Assembly: GCF_011386835.1 (NCBI RefSeq)
Contig: NC_088792.1
Coordinates: 224,343,894-224,407,893 of the forward strand
Source of the DNA: Chrysemys picta bellii
Lineage: Eukaryota > Chordata > Testudines > Emydidae
Reading direction: 5' to 3'
Length of the DNA stretch: 64,000 nt
In this document: positions 51,754 to 62,756 of the stretch, piece by piece
Layout: each line of letters starts with the position of its first letter
How positions within the stretch are numbered: the stretch's first letter is position 1
The notes under the pieces: model-generated
The model's database searches: none
What the model was told of the DNA's origin: nothing
What the model saw: only the letters and a program-made list of their open reading frames with translations
Translations under genes and position numbers: made by a program

Positions 51754-53801
51754 CTATTGGAAAGCTTGATGAAAACGTGGTAGGGTGGTGGTTGTGCTTA
51801 GACTACTTGCGAAAGCTGCTGACAATGAGTGCAGGGACCCAAGACCTATACTATTGCTAGGATCGTGAGGATCCTGTGTTTGTGGTGGAAGTTGAGCCAT
51901 TGAAGAATGTGCCTCCTCCTGTGTATAACTCATTCCAAGATTTCCCACTGAAACAGAAGGGTTATAGGGAGGGCCATTTACTGGTATGAAGTTGAACAAC
52001 TGAGAAAAGTCCAACGGTTGGGTATTTAGAGGTTCACTAATGGAAACAGAGCTTTTAGAAAGGGAAACCTCCCCAGATCCATCATCTAGTGGCCCTACTT
52101 GAGGATCCAACCTTAATTTAGATGAAGATGCTTGAGAATCCTGGGATGAAGACGGTATACCACTTTGCAACTCCATTAAGTAACTTTCAATTTCCCCTTT
52201 CAATGGCTGTTCTTTTTCAGGCATAGAAATTGCATATGAGGTAGAACTGAGTGGATATTTCAAAGATAGCTGGTGAGACGGGTGGACAGACTCCATATCT
52301 ATTGGACAAGGCATTCCCAAGGGTAATGATGTGGTGACCATTTGGTGTGCAGATGCAGAACTCTGCATGGACTGAATTTGAGTGTTGTAGAGATTCAATT
52401 GCAAAGTGTTTGTAAATGGCTTTGATGTCAGCTCACTGGAAGGTAAAGACATCACTGGAAGCAGCTCATCCTTTATAGGCACAGAAACATTGCAGGTAAA
52501 GGGATCTAGAAGGTCCATTGGCTCTGTTTTGACCTTCAAAAGTTCTTGGTTGTGACTTTTCTTCATATGGCGTGTTAGGTGATCTTTCCGCCCGAATCTC
52601 TGTGCACAATACTGACAGAGGAAGTCCTTTCTTCCAGTGTGCACTACCATGTGTCTACGGACATCCTTTCGGGTGTAGAACCGACGATCACAGTGTTCAC
52701 ACTGGTGCTTTTTCTCCTTTACTCCACCCGATGACTTGCCTGCATGAGTTTTTAGATGCTCCAGCAGCACTCCCGTGCTTTCAAATGTCTGCAAACATAC
52801 CTTACAGGTGAGATCACCACTTGTTGCAGCATGCAAAGCCAGGTGACGCTTAAACCCAAGCTTGGTATTGTAGTTCTTTCCACATTCTTCACACTTAAAG
52901 GCCTCTTTGTTGGGATTGTGTGTATGTAGGTGATTCTTTAGGTGATCTTTTCGGTGAAACATTTTCTCACAATAATTACACTTGTGGGTTTTCTCAGGAG
53001 AATGAGTAGCCATATGCCTTTAAACACAGATATATTCTGTAAGTAATTATTTTGATCAAAAAGTACAAGTGTTCATTTTTTTAATGGCAGCTAAATACTA
53101 CACTAACGTTTCTTCACAACAGAATCTTTTTTAGCTGACAGCAGGACACTACAAAGACAGTTTGACAAATTTAAATATAGCAAAACATGAACATTACATT
53201 TAAATTGACACTTTAGATTTTGGTGGTTTTAGCTACTGAAACAGGGATATGGGCAAGTATGAAAGTACTTGTGTAAATGTCCATAGCCAAAATTCTCAGT
53301 CCATACACTTTTCTTGTGGCACCTCCTTATACAAATGAAAATTCTATTCTCATTTATAAAAACAAACCCAAAAACATTAGCTGGTAAACTTACATACTGT
53401 AATTTAGAATTCTAGAAACAAACCAATGTCTACTTTAATTAACATTTCCTCTCTGCAAATCAGCTGAAAAATGTGTACACAAATATATACTTTTACAAGG
53501 CTTAAAATGGCCAACATAAAATAGATAATATAATCTGAAAGATAAATAGAGTTTAATACCTTAGTAATTTGTACTTAGAAACAAAGGCCTTGGTGCAGTC
53601 TTGTTGTGTGCACTTGTAGGGCCTCTCTCCTGTGTGAGAGTATGAGTGAACCTTTAATTTCTCAACACTGTTAAAGGCCTTGTCACACAGTTGGCAAGGA
53701 AAGTTTTTTCTTGGTTTGGTTTCACCACGCTTACGTTTCCCTGAAGGGACTTTCTGGGTATCTCTTACTTCTGACAAATCACCAGGAATGACAGTGGCCA
53801 T
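51754..53801 (-). CDS. PLAG1: Zinc finger transcription factor PLAG1
   Basis: PLAG1 is a nuclear C2H2 zinc-finger activator of growth genes such as IGF2. Two coding exons are read. Exon A is 53801-53560 (242 nt), starting [16 protein letters not shown] and ending CTAAG|GTATTA. Exon B is 53017-51754, after a TTTAAAG acceptor. The join splits Arg81 (AG|G) and gives 501 residues, against about 500 in human. A KRKR nuclear signal is at 22-25. Seven C2H2 fingers span roughly 36-56, 64-86, 94-114, 123-143, 152-172, 187-207 and 215-236, all with their Cys and His pairs. The rest (about 240-501) is the Ser/Gln-rich activation region. No break was found. The intron between the coding exons is 542 bp. 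The start is supported by an upstream acceptor (TTTTTTTTCCAG ending at 53919) that places 117 nt of 5'UTR in the same exon. Confidence 0.97.
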
Positions 53802-53918
53802 CGCAGCCTAAACCAGGCCTTCTTGTTGGACACTTGGGAATTGCCCAACTCCACTAAATGATTTAGCTTTAGATGGCTTCTCAAGTTTCATGTGGTCGTA
53901 AAAGAAAGCAAAAGGGGA
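53802..53918 (-). other. PLAG1: PLAG1 5'UTR part of the first coding exon
   Basis: The minus strand shows TTTTTTTTCCAG followed by TCCCCTTTTGCTTTC, a strong acceptor at 53919, leaving 117 nt of 5'UTR before the ATG at 53801. Confidence 0.75.
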
Positions 53919-56833
53919 CTGGAAAAAAAAATAAGAAACAACTAGTTTGTAACTAAACTTAATTTTGAAGTTTACTTGCTATGTGATGCTTCTGAATAAA
54001 ACTTAATAAAATTAGGTTCAGCTGGTCTAATGTAATACCTGTTGGCTTCTTTATGCTATTTGTCACAAATCTTAAAATGCATTGCTCAGGATGAATAGAT
54101 CCACATGTGCCCTGATACTACACCTTGTAACTTTTCCTTAGGGCACTGATGGAGAATAGCAATGTTTCAGAAAGATTACAGAATGCATCAAAAATAACGT
54201 TACTCAAAACTATACAGATAAAGCTGACTTTTGGCAGCTGCAGATTTCGCAAGGGATTAAACTGTACTTGTGTATATATATAAATAAAGTATACACAATG
54301 TTCCAGTTAATGCCTAGTGAAATTTTCCTGCAACTGTATACTGTACTAAGTCAAAATTGATATGGATAAAGATATCTATAAATTAGGCTTTTTTCAGCTC
54401 GACAGTGGAAATATCCATCCTCCCCAAACAATTCCTACATCATAAAATAGAGAAAATGTTGAGAGTTAGATTAGATCAAGATGGAAACACTTATTCATTC
54501 ATTCTAGAAGGATCACAATCTAGCTTGAGGTGTTAAGATCTGTGAAATACATGAGAAACCCACTCAGGAGGAGGTCTATCCCACTGAAATTGTCTGTTGG
54601 AAAGAGTAGCTCTCAATTCTTAATCTGGCAATACACGGTAGCAACTGATCTTTGGTGATCTCACAGTATTTTACAATCTTTTATTGCCAAAAGTACTACA
54701 GCACTATTTTAAACATCAAAACTCAACTGCAATTTGAAATACCAAAGGATCCAGTGTGACATAGATCAAAAGCTAGATCTACAACAGCATGGTAAAAGGC
54801 AGCATGAGAGAAACAGAATGAATGACAGAGTTCAATATAAAAGGTAGACAGGATTTGAAGGAGTTGAATTTGGCATTTCTATCGCAATGAGTAATTTCCA
54901 GTTTTTGAAAATCCAATGCACAAGTACCATCAGCTCAGGAATTCTGGCTGAGCAACTGTTCTAGATGCAGTTTTGCCACAGACACCAGAGGTCGATGTCA
55001 GTAGCCTGAGCTGATGGTTTTGAAGTGCAGCTCTCTGTTGGCATTGGAGGGCACTATTCCCAAGCTTGCTGCCTCCTTCAGTATCTCAGCTCCCTGCTGT
55101 GTGCTTCTGCATGCTTGTAGCTTAAAAGAAGCAGCTGTTGAGACAGGTGGGAAGAGCAGCCAGGAGTCAGGCAAAGAGCACCAGGCAACAGCTGCTCCAA
55201 GCTAATGCCACCTCCTCTAGTGAACAAAATGAACTGTCCCTAGCTGGCGGTGAAGGGAGGATAGCTAGCTTCCAAGGCAGCCTGTCCCCTGGATCAGCTG
55301 TCCTCTCCTCCCCAATGCCGCTGGGCTTCTGTTTAGGGGACAATAAGGTAGCAAACATTGCTTGGAAAAGGGACTTAAGAACAATCCCCAAGTGAAATGG
55401 GGTTTCAGCTTGAAGAGAAAAGCAGAAGCACCTTACAAGTGTCCAGGACATACCACTTCGGAGAGCTGGAGAGAGTCTGAAGGAAAGTCTCTCTTCGGTT
55501 GGCCAGGAGGAAAAGAGAGAAAGGGTCCTCCTTAAAATGTGTGTTCATTTTATGTACATTTCAGATTGAATTTTAAACCGAAAATGCATTGAGTGTGTCT
55601 GCATAAGCCTCCTCTCTTACAGGGTAAAACCATTAATTGACAGACCAAGGTATTATTCTATTTTTTAAATCTCATGATATTTTTGCTGCTATGCTTTTTT
55701 TAATTTGAAGGATTAGCAACACTGCAACCTTAAAGCATCAGACTGAAAGTTTATTATAAAGCTGTATCAGTGGTTAACAGCATTTTTTTAAGTTAACCAG
55801 TGACGGAAGAGCGGTGTCTTGAAGAACAGTGATTCTTCAAGAGTTGCCTCCATACGTTCACACTCATGAGATGGGAGCATGGGGAACCAATTCCTGAGTG
55901 GGAACGTACATAGGCATCAAAGAAGAAGCTTAGTTTCAGCCCTCCTCCCCTATCAAGTGATGAAATGAATCAGTCAATGGAAACTTGAGGCCAAATTCTT
56001 CTTCACTTACATAAGGGTAAAAGCCCAGACCAATTTTTCCATGACTTAACTGAGTTATTTCTGATTTATACTGATAGGAGAGGAGGATCTGGCCCAGCAA
56101 CTTTAAAGTTAAGTTAAATTTGTGGACAAAAACATTTACCAAAGTCCCTTTTAATCAGAATTTGAGAAATAAAATTAAACTAACTTCACTGCAACTGAAG
56201 TCTCTGATCCTCTATATGTACTATATTTCTCCCCCCTTCAAAGCCTCCAGTTCTCTAACTTCTCTCTCAAAAATAAATCACAGAATGCTGAAAAGGATCA
56301 AGCAGAGTTAATAATGTTTAATTTCCCTATGATCCAAACGAATGAAGATGATTTTGAATTCATTGTGCTCAAAAATGTACCCAAATATGCATTGTTAAAA
56401 CAAATTAAGAGTGGATTTGATCCTATGATTATGATAGTGATTCGTTTAAAAATGTTGTTCTGATTGCTATTCCTAGGGTATTTTCAATAGTTAATGAAGA
56501 ACTTCAGAATTATCTTTCAATATAAAAAAAATTCCACTTTTCACCTGTGGATGTATAGACTGAACAATGAAGACAAAGCTTAAAAACACTGATGCTCAAA
56601 TATTACATTTTCCGAAGACCAGCTGAACGAATTTTATATGAGTAAAAACGCCTGTTTGTGACTCAACATATCACTTAAAATTCTCACTCTCATTGGTGCT
56701 TTCACAACTGTAGGATGAATGATGATATACACTATAAAAATCTACAGCATTACATACATCATACATTTTATACCATTTTAAAAGAAGTGCATACTTAAAA
56801 ATGAATTATGGTAGCCTTTGTTTTAATGCACAC
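53919..56833 (-). other. PLAG1: PLAG1 intron between 5'UTR exon and first coding exon
   Basis: AT-rich intronic sequence without a recognised coding exon. A somewhat GC-richer part at 54950-55500 opens overlapping frames on both strands with no domain; I do not support them as genes. Confidence 0.6.
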
Positions 56834-56933
56834 CTGATGGTAGCCCAGTAAACTCCTCAGATTTTGGTCTTAACCAGTTCCGCTGACTCTTCTTGGAGGA
56901 AACCAGAATCCAGTACTTCCCATTTTTGCTGGT
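56834..56933 (-). other. PLAG1: Candidate non-coding PLAG1 5'UTR exon, 100 bp
   Basis: On the minus strand TTGTTTTTCAG precedes ACCAGCAAAAATGGGAAG at 56933. The block ends GCTACCATCAG at 56834, followed by GTGTGC. It is a 100-bp, GC-richer island with good splice signals in AT-rich DNA, upstream of the coding exons, where PLAG1 is known to have non-coding exons. The call rests on splice signals and context only. Confidence 0.55.
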
Positions 56934-57525
56934 CTGAAAAACAAGGAAGAAAGAACGAACTAGACTTTAGTGAAACCAATATATTCAGAAAGGCGGAGGG
57001 GCGGGAAGAGGGACGAAAGGGGAGCAGGTGGTATAGAAAGGGAAAATTAAAGCGGTAGAGAAATACCCCAAATATAGAATATGAGCTAATGCTGATTAAA
57101 ATTGAATGGATTTACTGCATAAGAAGTATCAATTAATGACTAAAACTTACATAAGTTCACTTATAGAACTTCAGTTAGTTCTGCATTTGGTAGAAACAAT
57201 AAAAAGAAAAGATTACGTATCAGCAAAGGATTTATCTAAAAAGTAAGAGACTACTATGTATGAATGATTTAGAAATTAAATAAATCCCTTAAATATTGGG
57301 CCCTGTCTTAAAATCCTCACACAGTACTAATCTTTTAAACAAACAAACAAACAAGCTATCTAAGAAAGGACTTCTGGATGGGCCCAACATTGCAAGAATG
57401 TAACCCTTTCATCCTGCTTAATTATACAGGAAATATCTGCTTAGAAGTTGATCTGCAAAGGGAGGAAAAAAATAACTCATTCTCTTTTTTGCTTCTTTAT
57501 GGTGTATATAAATAAGCCATGACTT
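56934..57525 (-). other. PLAG1: PLAG1 intron; nothing recognised
   Basis: AT-rich, with an AAAC microsatellite near 57340. No repeat family identified. Confidence 0.5.
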
Positions 57526-57879
57526 TTTCCTAGGGATGTCAAGCGATTAAAAAAATTAATCGCAATTAAATGCTCAATTAAATGCATTGTTAAACAATAA
57601 TAGAATACCATTTTATTAAATATTTTTGGATGTTTTCTACATTTTCAAAGATATTTATTTCAATTACAACACAGAATGTAAAGTGTACAGCACTCCTTTT
57701 ATATTTATTTTTTATTACAAATATTTGCACTCTAAAAAAATAGAGTTTTTTAATTCATCTAATACAAGTACTGTAGTGCAGTCTCTTTATCATGAAAGCT
57801 GAACTTACAAATGTAGAATTATGTACCAAAAAAACTGCATTCAAAAATAAAACAATGTAAAACTTTAGCGCCTACAAGT

Positions 57880-58499
57880 CCAATCAGTCCTACTTCTTGT
57901 TCAGCCAATCACTCAAACAAGTTTGTTTACATTTGCAGAAGATAATGCTGCCTGCTTCTTTTTACAATGTCACCTGAAAGTGAGAACAAGTGTTTGCAGG
58001 CACTGTTTGTAGCTGGCGACAAGATATTTACATGCCAGATGCGATTAAGAGTCATATCCCTTGATTTTTCAACCACCATTCCAGAGGACGTGTCCATGCT
58101 GATGATGGGTTCTGCTCAATAACGATCCAAAGCAGTGGGGTCCGACATATGTTTATTTTCTTCATCTGAGTCAGATGCCACCAGCAGAAGGTTGATTTTC
58201 TTTTTTGGTGGTTCGGGTTCTGTAGTTTCCGCATTGGGGTATTACTCTTTCAAGACTTCTGGAAGCATGCTCCACACCTCGTCCCTCTCAGATTTCAGAA
58301 GGCACTTCAGATTCTTAAATCTTGCGTTGAGTGCTGTAGCTATCTTTAGAAATTTCACATTGGAATCTTCTTTGCATTTTGTCAAATTTGCAGTGAAAGT
58401 GTTCTTAAAATGAACAACATGTGCTGGGTCATCATCCGAGACTGCTGTAACATGAAATATATGGCAGAATGTGGGTAAAACTGGGCAGGAGACATACAA
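57880..58499 (-). pseudogene. hAT transposase C-terminal part (ZBED-like), broken
   Basis: The minus-strand frame 58499-58242 includes DDPAHVVHFKNTF and the run FLKIATALNARFKNLKCLLK, typical of domesticated and mobile BED-finger hAT transposases. It stops at VLKE, but the reading resumes through EPPKKKINLL, NPSSAWTRPLEWWLKNQG and, after frameshifts, HLFSLSGDIVKR of the hATC dimerisation domain (about 58030-57940). The BED finger and catalytic amino-terminal half are absent. It is a dead fragment. Confidence 0.7.
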
Positions 58500-58589
58500 T
58501 TCTCACCCAAGGAGTTCAATCACAAATTTAATTAACATATTTTTTTAATGAGCGTCATCAGCATGGAAGCATGTCCTCTTGAATGATGG

Positions 58590-58790
58590 CGGAAGCATGA
58601 AGAGGCATATGAATCTTTAGCGCATCTGGCACAAATATCTTGTGATGCCAGCTACATCAGTGTCATGTGAACGTCTGTTCTCACTTTCAGGTGACATAAT
58701 TAAGAAGTGGGCAGCATTATCTCCCATAAATGTAAACAAACTTGTTTCTCTTAGCGATTGGCTGAATAAGAAGTAGGAGTGAGTGGACTT
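58590..58790 (+). pseudogene. Second hATC domain copy, opposite orientation
   Basis: Plus-strand translation in shifting frames gives ESLAHLAQISCDASYISV, then a cysteine/arginine/leucine 'LFSLSGDII' equivalent, then NVNKLV and SDWLNK. These are the same domain residues as the minus-strand copy at about 58070-57880, so the C-terminal coding region is present twice, diverging outward. Confidence 0.6.
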
Positions 58791-59169
58791 GTAGGGTCTA
58801 AAGTTTTATATGGTTTTGTTTTTGAGAGCAGTTATGTAACAAAAAAAATCTAAATTCATAAGTTGCACTTTCATGATAGAGAGATTGCACTATGGTACTT
58901 GAATGAGGTGAATTGAAAAATACTATTTCTTTTGTTTATCATTTTTACAGTGCAAATATTTGTAATAAAAATAAATATAAACTGAGCACTGTACACTTAG
59001 TATTCTGTGTTGTAATTGAAATCAATATATTTGAAAATGTAGAAAAATATTCAAAAATATTTAATAAATTTCTATTGGTATTCTATTGTTTAACAGTGCG
59101 ATTAATTTTTTTAATTGAGATTAATTTTTAATCGACTGAATTAACTGTGATTAAACGACAGCCTTAGTT

Positions 59170-59960
59170 TTTTCCTTACAAATATCAAATTTCTCTTCCT
59201 GTTTCTTACTGCAAGGCTTCCTGAATGATGATGTATTGCAAGCTTACTCAATCCCTAACTGTAAGGACGAGGTGTTGAATCTCTCCATCTGTTTTAGTTA
59301 AGTAGGTATAAAGCCCCATGTTTTCTGTGGCACACTGGCCCTGAAAATTCTGTGACAGGAACCCCAGGAATTATGTAGCACTGTCTCATACCAAACCTTC
59401 TCCCTCTTTACTACCTTGTCCACTCCAGTACAGCATTCTTTATTTGGGTATCCAATTCAACTTCACACAACCCCAACTTTCACTGTGCTGCAGATTTTTG
59501 TATGGAAAATGCATACCTGCATTAAAAAGTACTTGGGGGGGAGGAAAGGAGACTGAAGGTTGCTGACACCTGGAAAGGAGTATTTGGGGCTTTTCATATC
59601 CAGGAAGGCGGGAGAAACATTTTGGAACTGAAAAGGGCAGCTGAAACTTTTGGTACTAGGGAGGGAAAAGAGCTCTTCTTTCCCTCTCTTTCAAGCATAG
59701 GTAACTTTAAACGTGGGGAACAAGATTTACAACCAGCTACTCTTAACTTTACCCTGTATTAACATCTGACATTACCACGAACCAGAAAGAGAGTACATTA
59801 GATAGATATTTCTACTAAAACGATAAGCAGTGAAATAGTTAACATTTAAGATAGCTTCCTCACTGAAGTGAATGGGGCAACTTTCTGCTATCAGAGCTAT
59901 TGTTTCAAGCTGTCTGCAGACAAAAGCAGATATAATTGCATAGATTTACAGAGAAAATAA
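59170..59960 (-). other. PLAG1: PLAG1 intron; nothing recognised
   Basis: Unrecognised sequence between the foldback hAT and a CR1/L3-like fragment. No supported exon. Confidence 0.45.
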
Positions 59961-59964
59961 AATG

Positions 59965-60270
59965 CACTTATGAAAGTTGTTGGTACACCCTCACCTTAAA
60001 TATTGTGCTCAATTCTGGTTACTCATCTAAAAAAGTCCCAGTAGAAACAGATAGGGTTCAGAGATGGACAGGGATAGACAAAAATTAATTATCAGAGGCA
60101 TTGGAAGGACTACCACATCAGGAGAGAGGGAGAAGACTGACTGATTAATAAGTGAGGACATGACAGATGTATTTAAAGTAGTGAATGGTATAGAGAAGGT
60201 AAGTCAGGTGCGCTTATTTACCCACTCTCTAAAGAACAAGGCAATGTTCCTCCAACAAAAGGAATATTTT
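59965..60270 (+). mobile_element. CR1/L3-type LINE fragment
   Basis: The plus strand shows an old CR1/L3 thumb region: TGTGCTCAATTCTGGTTACT, then GATGGACAGGGATAGACAAA and a decayed tail. It directly precedes a solo hAT arm. Confidence 0.6.
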
Positions 60271-60275
60271 TAAAT

Positions 60276-60582
60276 TAGGGCTGTCAATTAATCGCAGTTA
60301 ACTCATGCAATTTACTCAAAAAATGATCATGATTAATTGCAGTTTTAATCGCACTGTTAAACAATAGAATACCAATTGAAATTTATTAAATATTTGGGAT
60401 TTTTTCTACGTTTTCAAATATATTGATTTCAATTACAACACAGAATACAAAGTGTAGAGTACTCACTTTATATTATTTTTATTACAAATATTTGCACTGT
60501 AAAAATGATAAACAAAAGAAATAGTATTATTCAATTTACCTCATTCAAGTACCATAGTGCAATCTCTTTATCATGAAAGCTT
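60276..60582. mobile_element. Solo arm of the foldback hAT family
   Basis: It starts TAGGGCTGTCAATTAATCGC and contains GTTAAACAATAGAATACCAA, CAATTACAACACAGAATAC and CTCTTTATCATGAAAGC, matching the left arm of the 57531-59166 element in order and orientation, then ends abruptly. It is an end fragment without a partner end. Confidence 0.75.
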
Positions 60583-60589
60583 TGATTCT

Positions 60590-62340
60590 AGATCACAGTG
60601 ACAAGGCAAATTCATGGAGAAGAACAATAATGTGTCTGTGCAGCTATGTTGCAGCATAAAAGTAAGGGCTTTGTCTGAGTGTTAAACAAAAACCCTGATA
60701 ATAAATTAACTTCTCTCAAATTTACCAGATTTTACTTTCTTGGCACTGTGATGCTATAAGTCTACTAGTTCTCCAATGTTTGAGAATCTTCCCAGGCAAA
60801 CAAGACTTGAATTTCTAATAAAATAAATAAATAAATTTAATTTAATTTATTTAAAATACAAAAGTACAAATCCCTGTTCGCCCTTTACAGGTAACTGTTA
60901 ACAGTTTGAAAACTAATTGCATTTTAAGAACATTTTAAAATGACTTGAACTCCAAAAATCTAGCCTAAGACAATTGAATTATTTGGTTGAAGAAACAGTC
61001 AAGATTCTTCAATAGGGCTTGCAGCCTAAATTATTACTTCCATAGGAATTTCAATTATGTTACAACAAATAAATATTTTTAAAAGAAGTGGTGAAACTAT
61101 TTATTTATTTTAATATAATTAGTGACAGTTAGGTCTCCTGAATTTATGAAGGGATCTAAAGGAGATGAAAGAAGCGACCAGTTTGTAAACTAGACTTCAG
61201 CAGGGGAAAGATCCAGGAAACATTAATGAGAGGTATAATAAGGATGTAATTAACTATACAAAAAATGGAATTATAGAGACATGCCATATTTGAAATATTT
61301 TTAATGGTTTGAGGAACAAAAGGAACCACTAGTTAAAGAGGTTGACATATTTTACTTGAACGTCGGGATTCCTAGATATGCTACAAACTACAATACAAAA
61401 GAATCCTGCTTTTGTGGATTAAATACTAGTTTTTAAAATTATATATCTATATCTATATATATAGATATATAGATATATAGATATGAAACTGCAGTAAAAT
61501 GGCAACATACATATGGGTTGGAGAAAAGAAAACAAAATCCAAGCACATGGGGAGGTGAGTGGTATATGAAATTCATTGTAGAGCAATGAAAAGATCTGAG
61601 TGAAGAATGAAAATATATTCAATGATCCTAAGAAACAAAAACAGGAGAATGACCTGTAGATAGTGAGAGATCAAATTTATGCCTCAGGCAAACTACTTAA
61701 TAGATAACATATTCCTCTTCCAATTAGGGAATATATAAACATAGGTATCAAAAGTAAAACAGAGAAAATCATTCTAGAATTATATCAGGAAGTAGTGAGA
61801 GCATGTTAGCAAGTACATTACTGGATGCATAATTATGGTTGTGCTATTGTTAGTATAATATCGAGTCAGAGAAAGTACAAAATACAGGGATTTTAGAATT
61901 TCATTAATTCAAAATTACAGAATTTAAGCCTTTATTACTTGGCAAAACAGAGATTCACAGTAGCCAGAAACAGGTTGAAGTGCACAAAATTTAGAAAGAA
62001 TAGGAGCTGTGTCTCTTTCAAGCTAATGACAAACAAGTAGCAAGAGAGCACCTCTCTAAGCTAAGGAAAAAGCTGGATTCAAAGTGGCAAGTAGAATCCC
62101 CCCCCCCACCCCGAGTTGGTAACATGTAGCTCGGGCTACCAAAGTTAGAATAGAAATAATCTTACAGCTAGTAGTTAAGCAAGCATTTGCCTCCAAAATC
62201 CTGAAGTTTTCTATCCTAGCCATGAAAGTATTGGCAAGCTCAAAAAAAAAAAAAAAAAAAAGATATTAAGCTTGTTAAACTACAGAGCACCATCTTTTTA
62301 TATTAGAAAATAACTCATTTTTACACTATGTTATAGCAGC
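60590..62340 (-). other. PLAG1: PLAG1 intron; low-complexity tracts only
   Basis: No exon supported. It contains A/T tracts (60820-60850), a TA/GATA microsatellite (61440-61483), a C-run (62098-62107) and an A-run (62243-62261). Confidence 0.5.
61440..61483. repeat. TATC/GATA microsatellite
   Basis: Alternating TATATCTA and TAGATATA units form a partly palindromic simple repeat. Confidence 0.8.
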
Positions 62341-62402
62341 ACAACAATGAATACTAGCAAAAAGAACAGGAGTACTTGTGGCACCTTAGAGACTAACAAA
62401 TT

Positions 62403-62450
62403 TATTTCAGCATAAGCTTTCGTGGGCTACAGCCCACGTCTTCACATGCA
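62403..62450 (-). ncRNA. Hammerhead-ribozyme-like motif, minus arm
   Basis: The minus strand reads GTGAAGAC, then a perfect 6-bp stem II GTGGGC-TGTA-GCCCAC, then GAAA and a short stem III GCTTATGC. The core should be CTGANGA: the first C is G here, and the base at the expected cleavage position is G, so activity is likely lost. Confidence 0.5.
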
Positions 62451-62611
62451 TAGAGTGGAACACACAGACAGAAGATATTTATATATACAGAGAACATGAA
62501 AAAGTGGAAGTACGCATACCAATTATAAGAGGCCAATCAATTGATGTATGCGTACTTCCACCTTTTCATGTTCTCTGTATGTATAAATATCTTCTGTCTG
62601 TGTGTTCCACT

Positions 62612-62662
62612 CTATGCAGCTGAAGAAGTGAGCTGTAGCCCACGAAAGCTTATGCAGAAATA
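62612..62662 (+). ncRNA. Hammerhead-ribozyme-like motif, plus arm
   Basis: CTGAAGA (62620-62626) fits the CTGANGA core. Stem II is GTGAGC-TGTA-GCCCAC with one A/C mismatch, then GAAA (62644-62647) and stem III GCTTATGC. The base after stem III is A where the usual A15.1-U16.1 pair needs U, so cleavage is probably impaired. This is the better conserved core of the two. Confidence 0.55.
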
Positions 62663-62756
62663 AATTTGTTAGTCTCTAAGGTGCCACAAGTACTCCTGTT
62701 CTTTTTGTGGATACAGACTAACACGGCTGCTACTTTGTAACCAATGAATACTAGCA

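Larger units (their letters stand above)
57531..59166. mobile_element. hAT element in foldback form, long inverted arms
   Basis: The left end TAGGGATGTCAAGCGATTAA and the reverse-complemented right end TAAGGCTGTCGTTTAATCAC begin inverted arms about 500 bp long (57531 to about 58035, and about 58600 to 59166). Shared blocks include AGTCCAATCAGTCC-type and GTTTGTTTACATTT sequence in opposite orientation. The centre carries minus-strand hAT transposase sequence (58052-58499). Each arm also contains the hAT C-terminal dimerisation region, pointing outward. T-rich flanks (CTTTTTCC and TTTTTTCC) may be an imperfect target duplication. Confidence 0.8.
62360..62741. mobile_element. Penelope-like foldback retroelement copy, 382 bp
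   Basis: A minus-oriented copy (62360 to about 62510, starting AAAAGAACAGGAGTACTTGT) is followed by a plus-oriented copy (about 62553-62741, containing CACAAGTACTCCTGTTCTTT and ACTAACACGGCTGCTAC). A perfect 15-bp target duplication CAATGAATACTAGCA lies at 62345-62359 and 62742-62756. Each arm holds a hammerhead-like motif. Penelope-like elements are known to carry hammerhead ribozymes and often insert as inverted or tandem partial units, which fits this structure. No protein-coding part remains. Confidence 0.8.

Noticed and set aside
55014..55451. Overlapping plus and minus frames in a PLAG1 intron
   Set aside because: Three frames shadow one another in a slightly GC-richer patch. None has a recognisable domain or clear exon signals.
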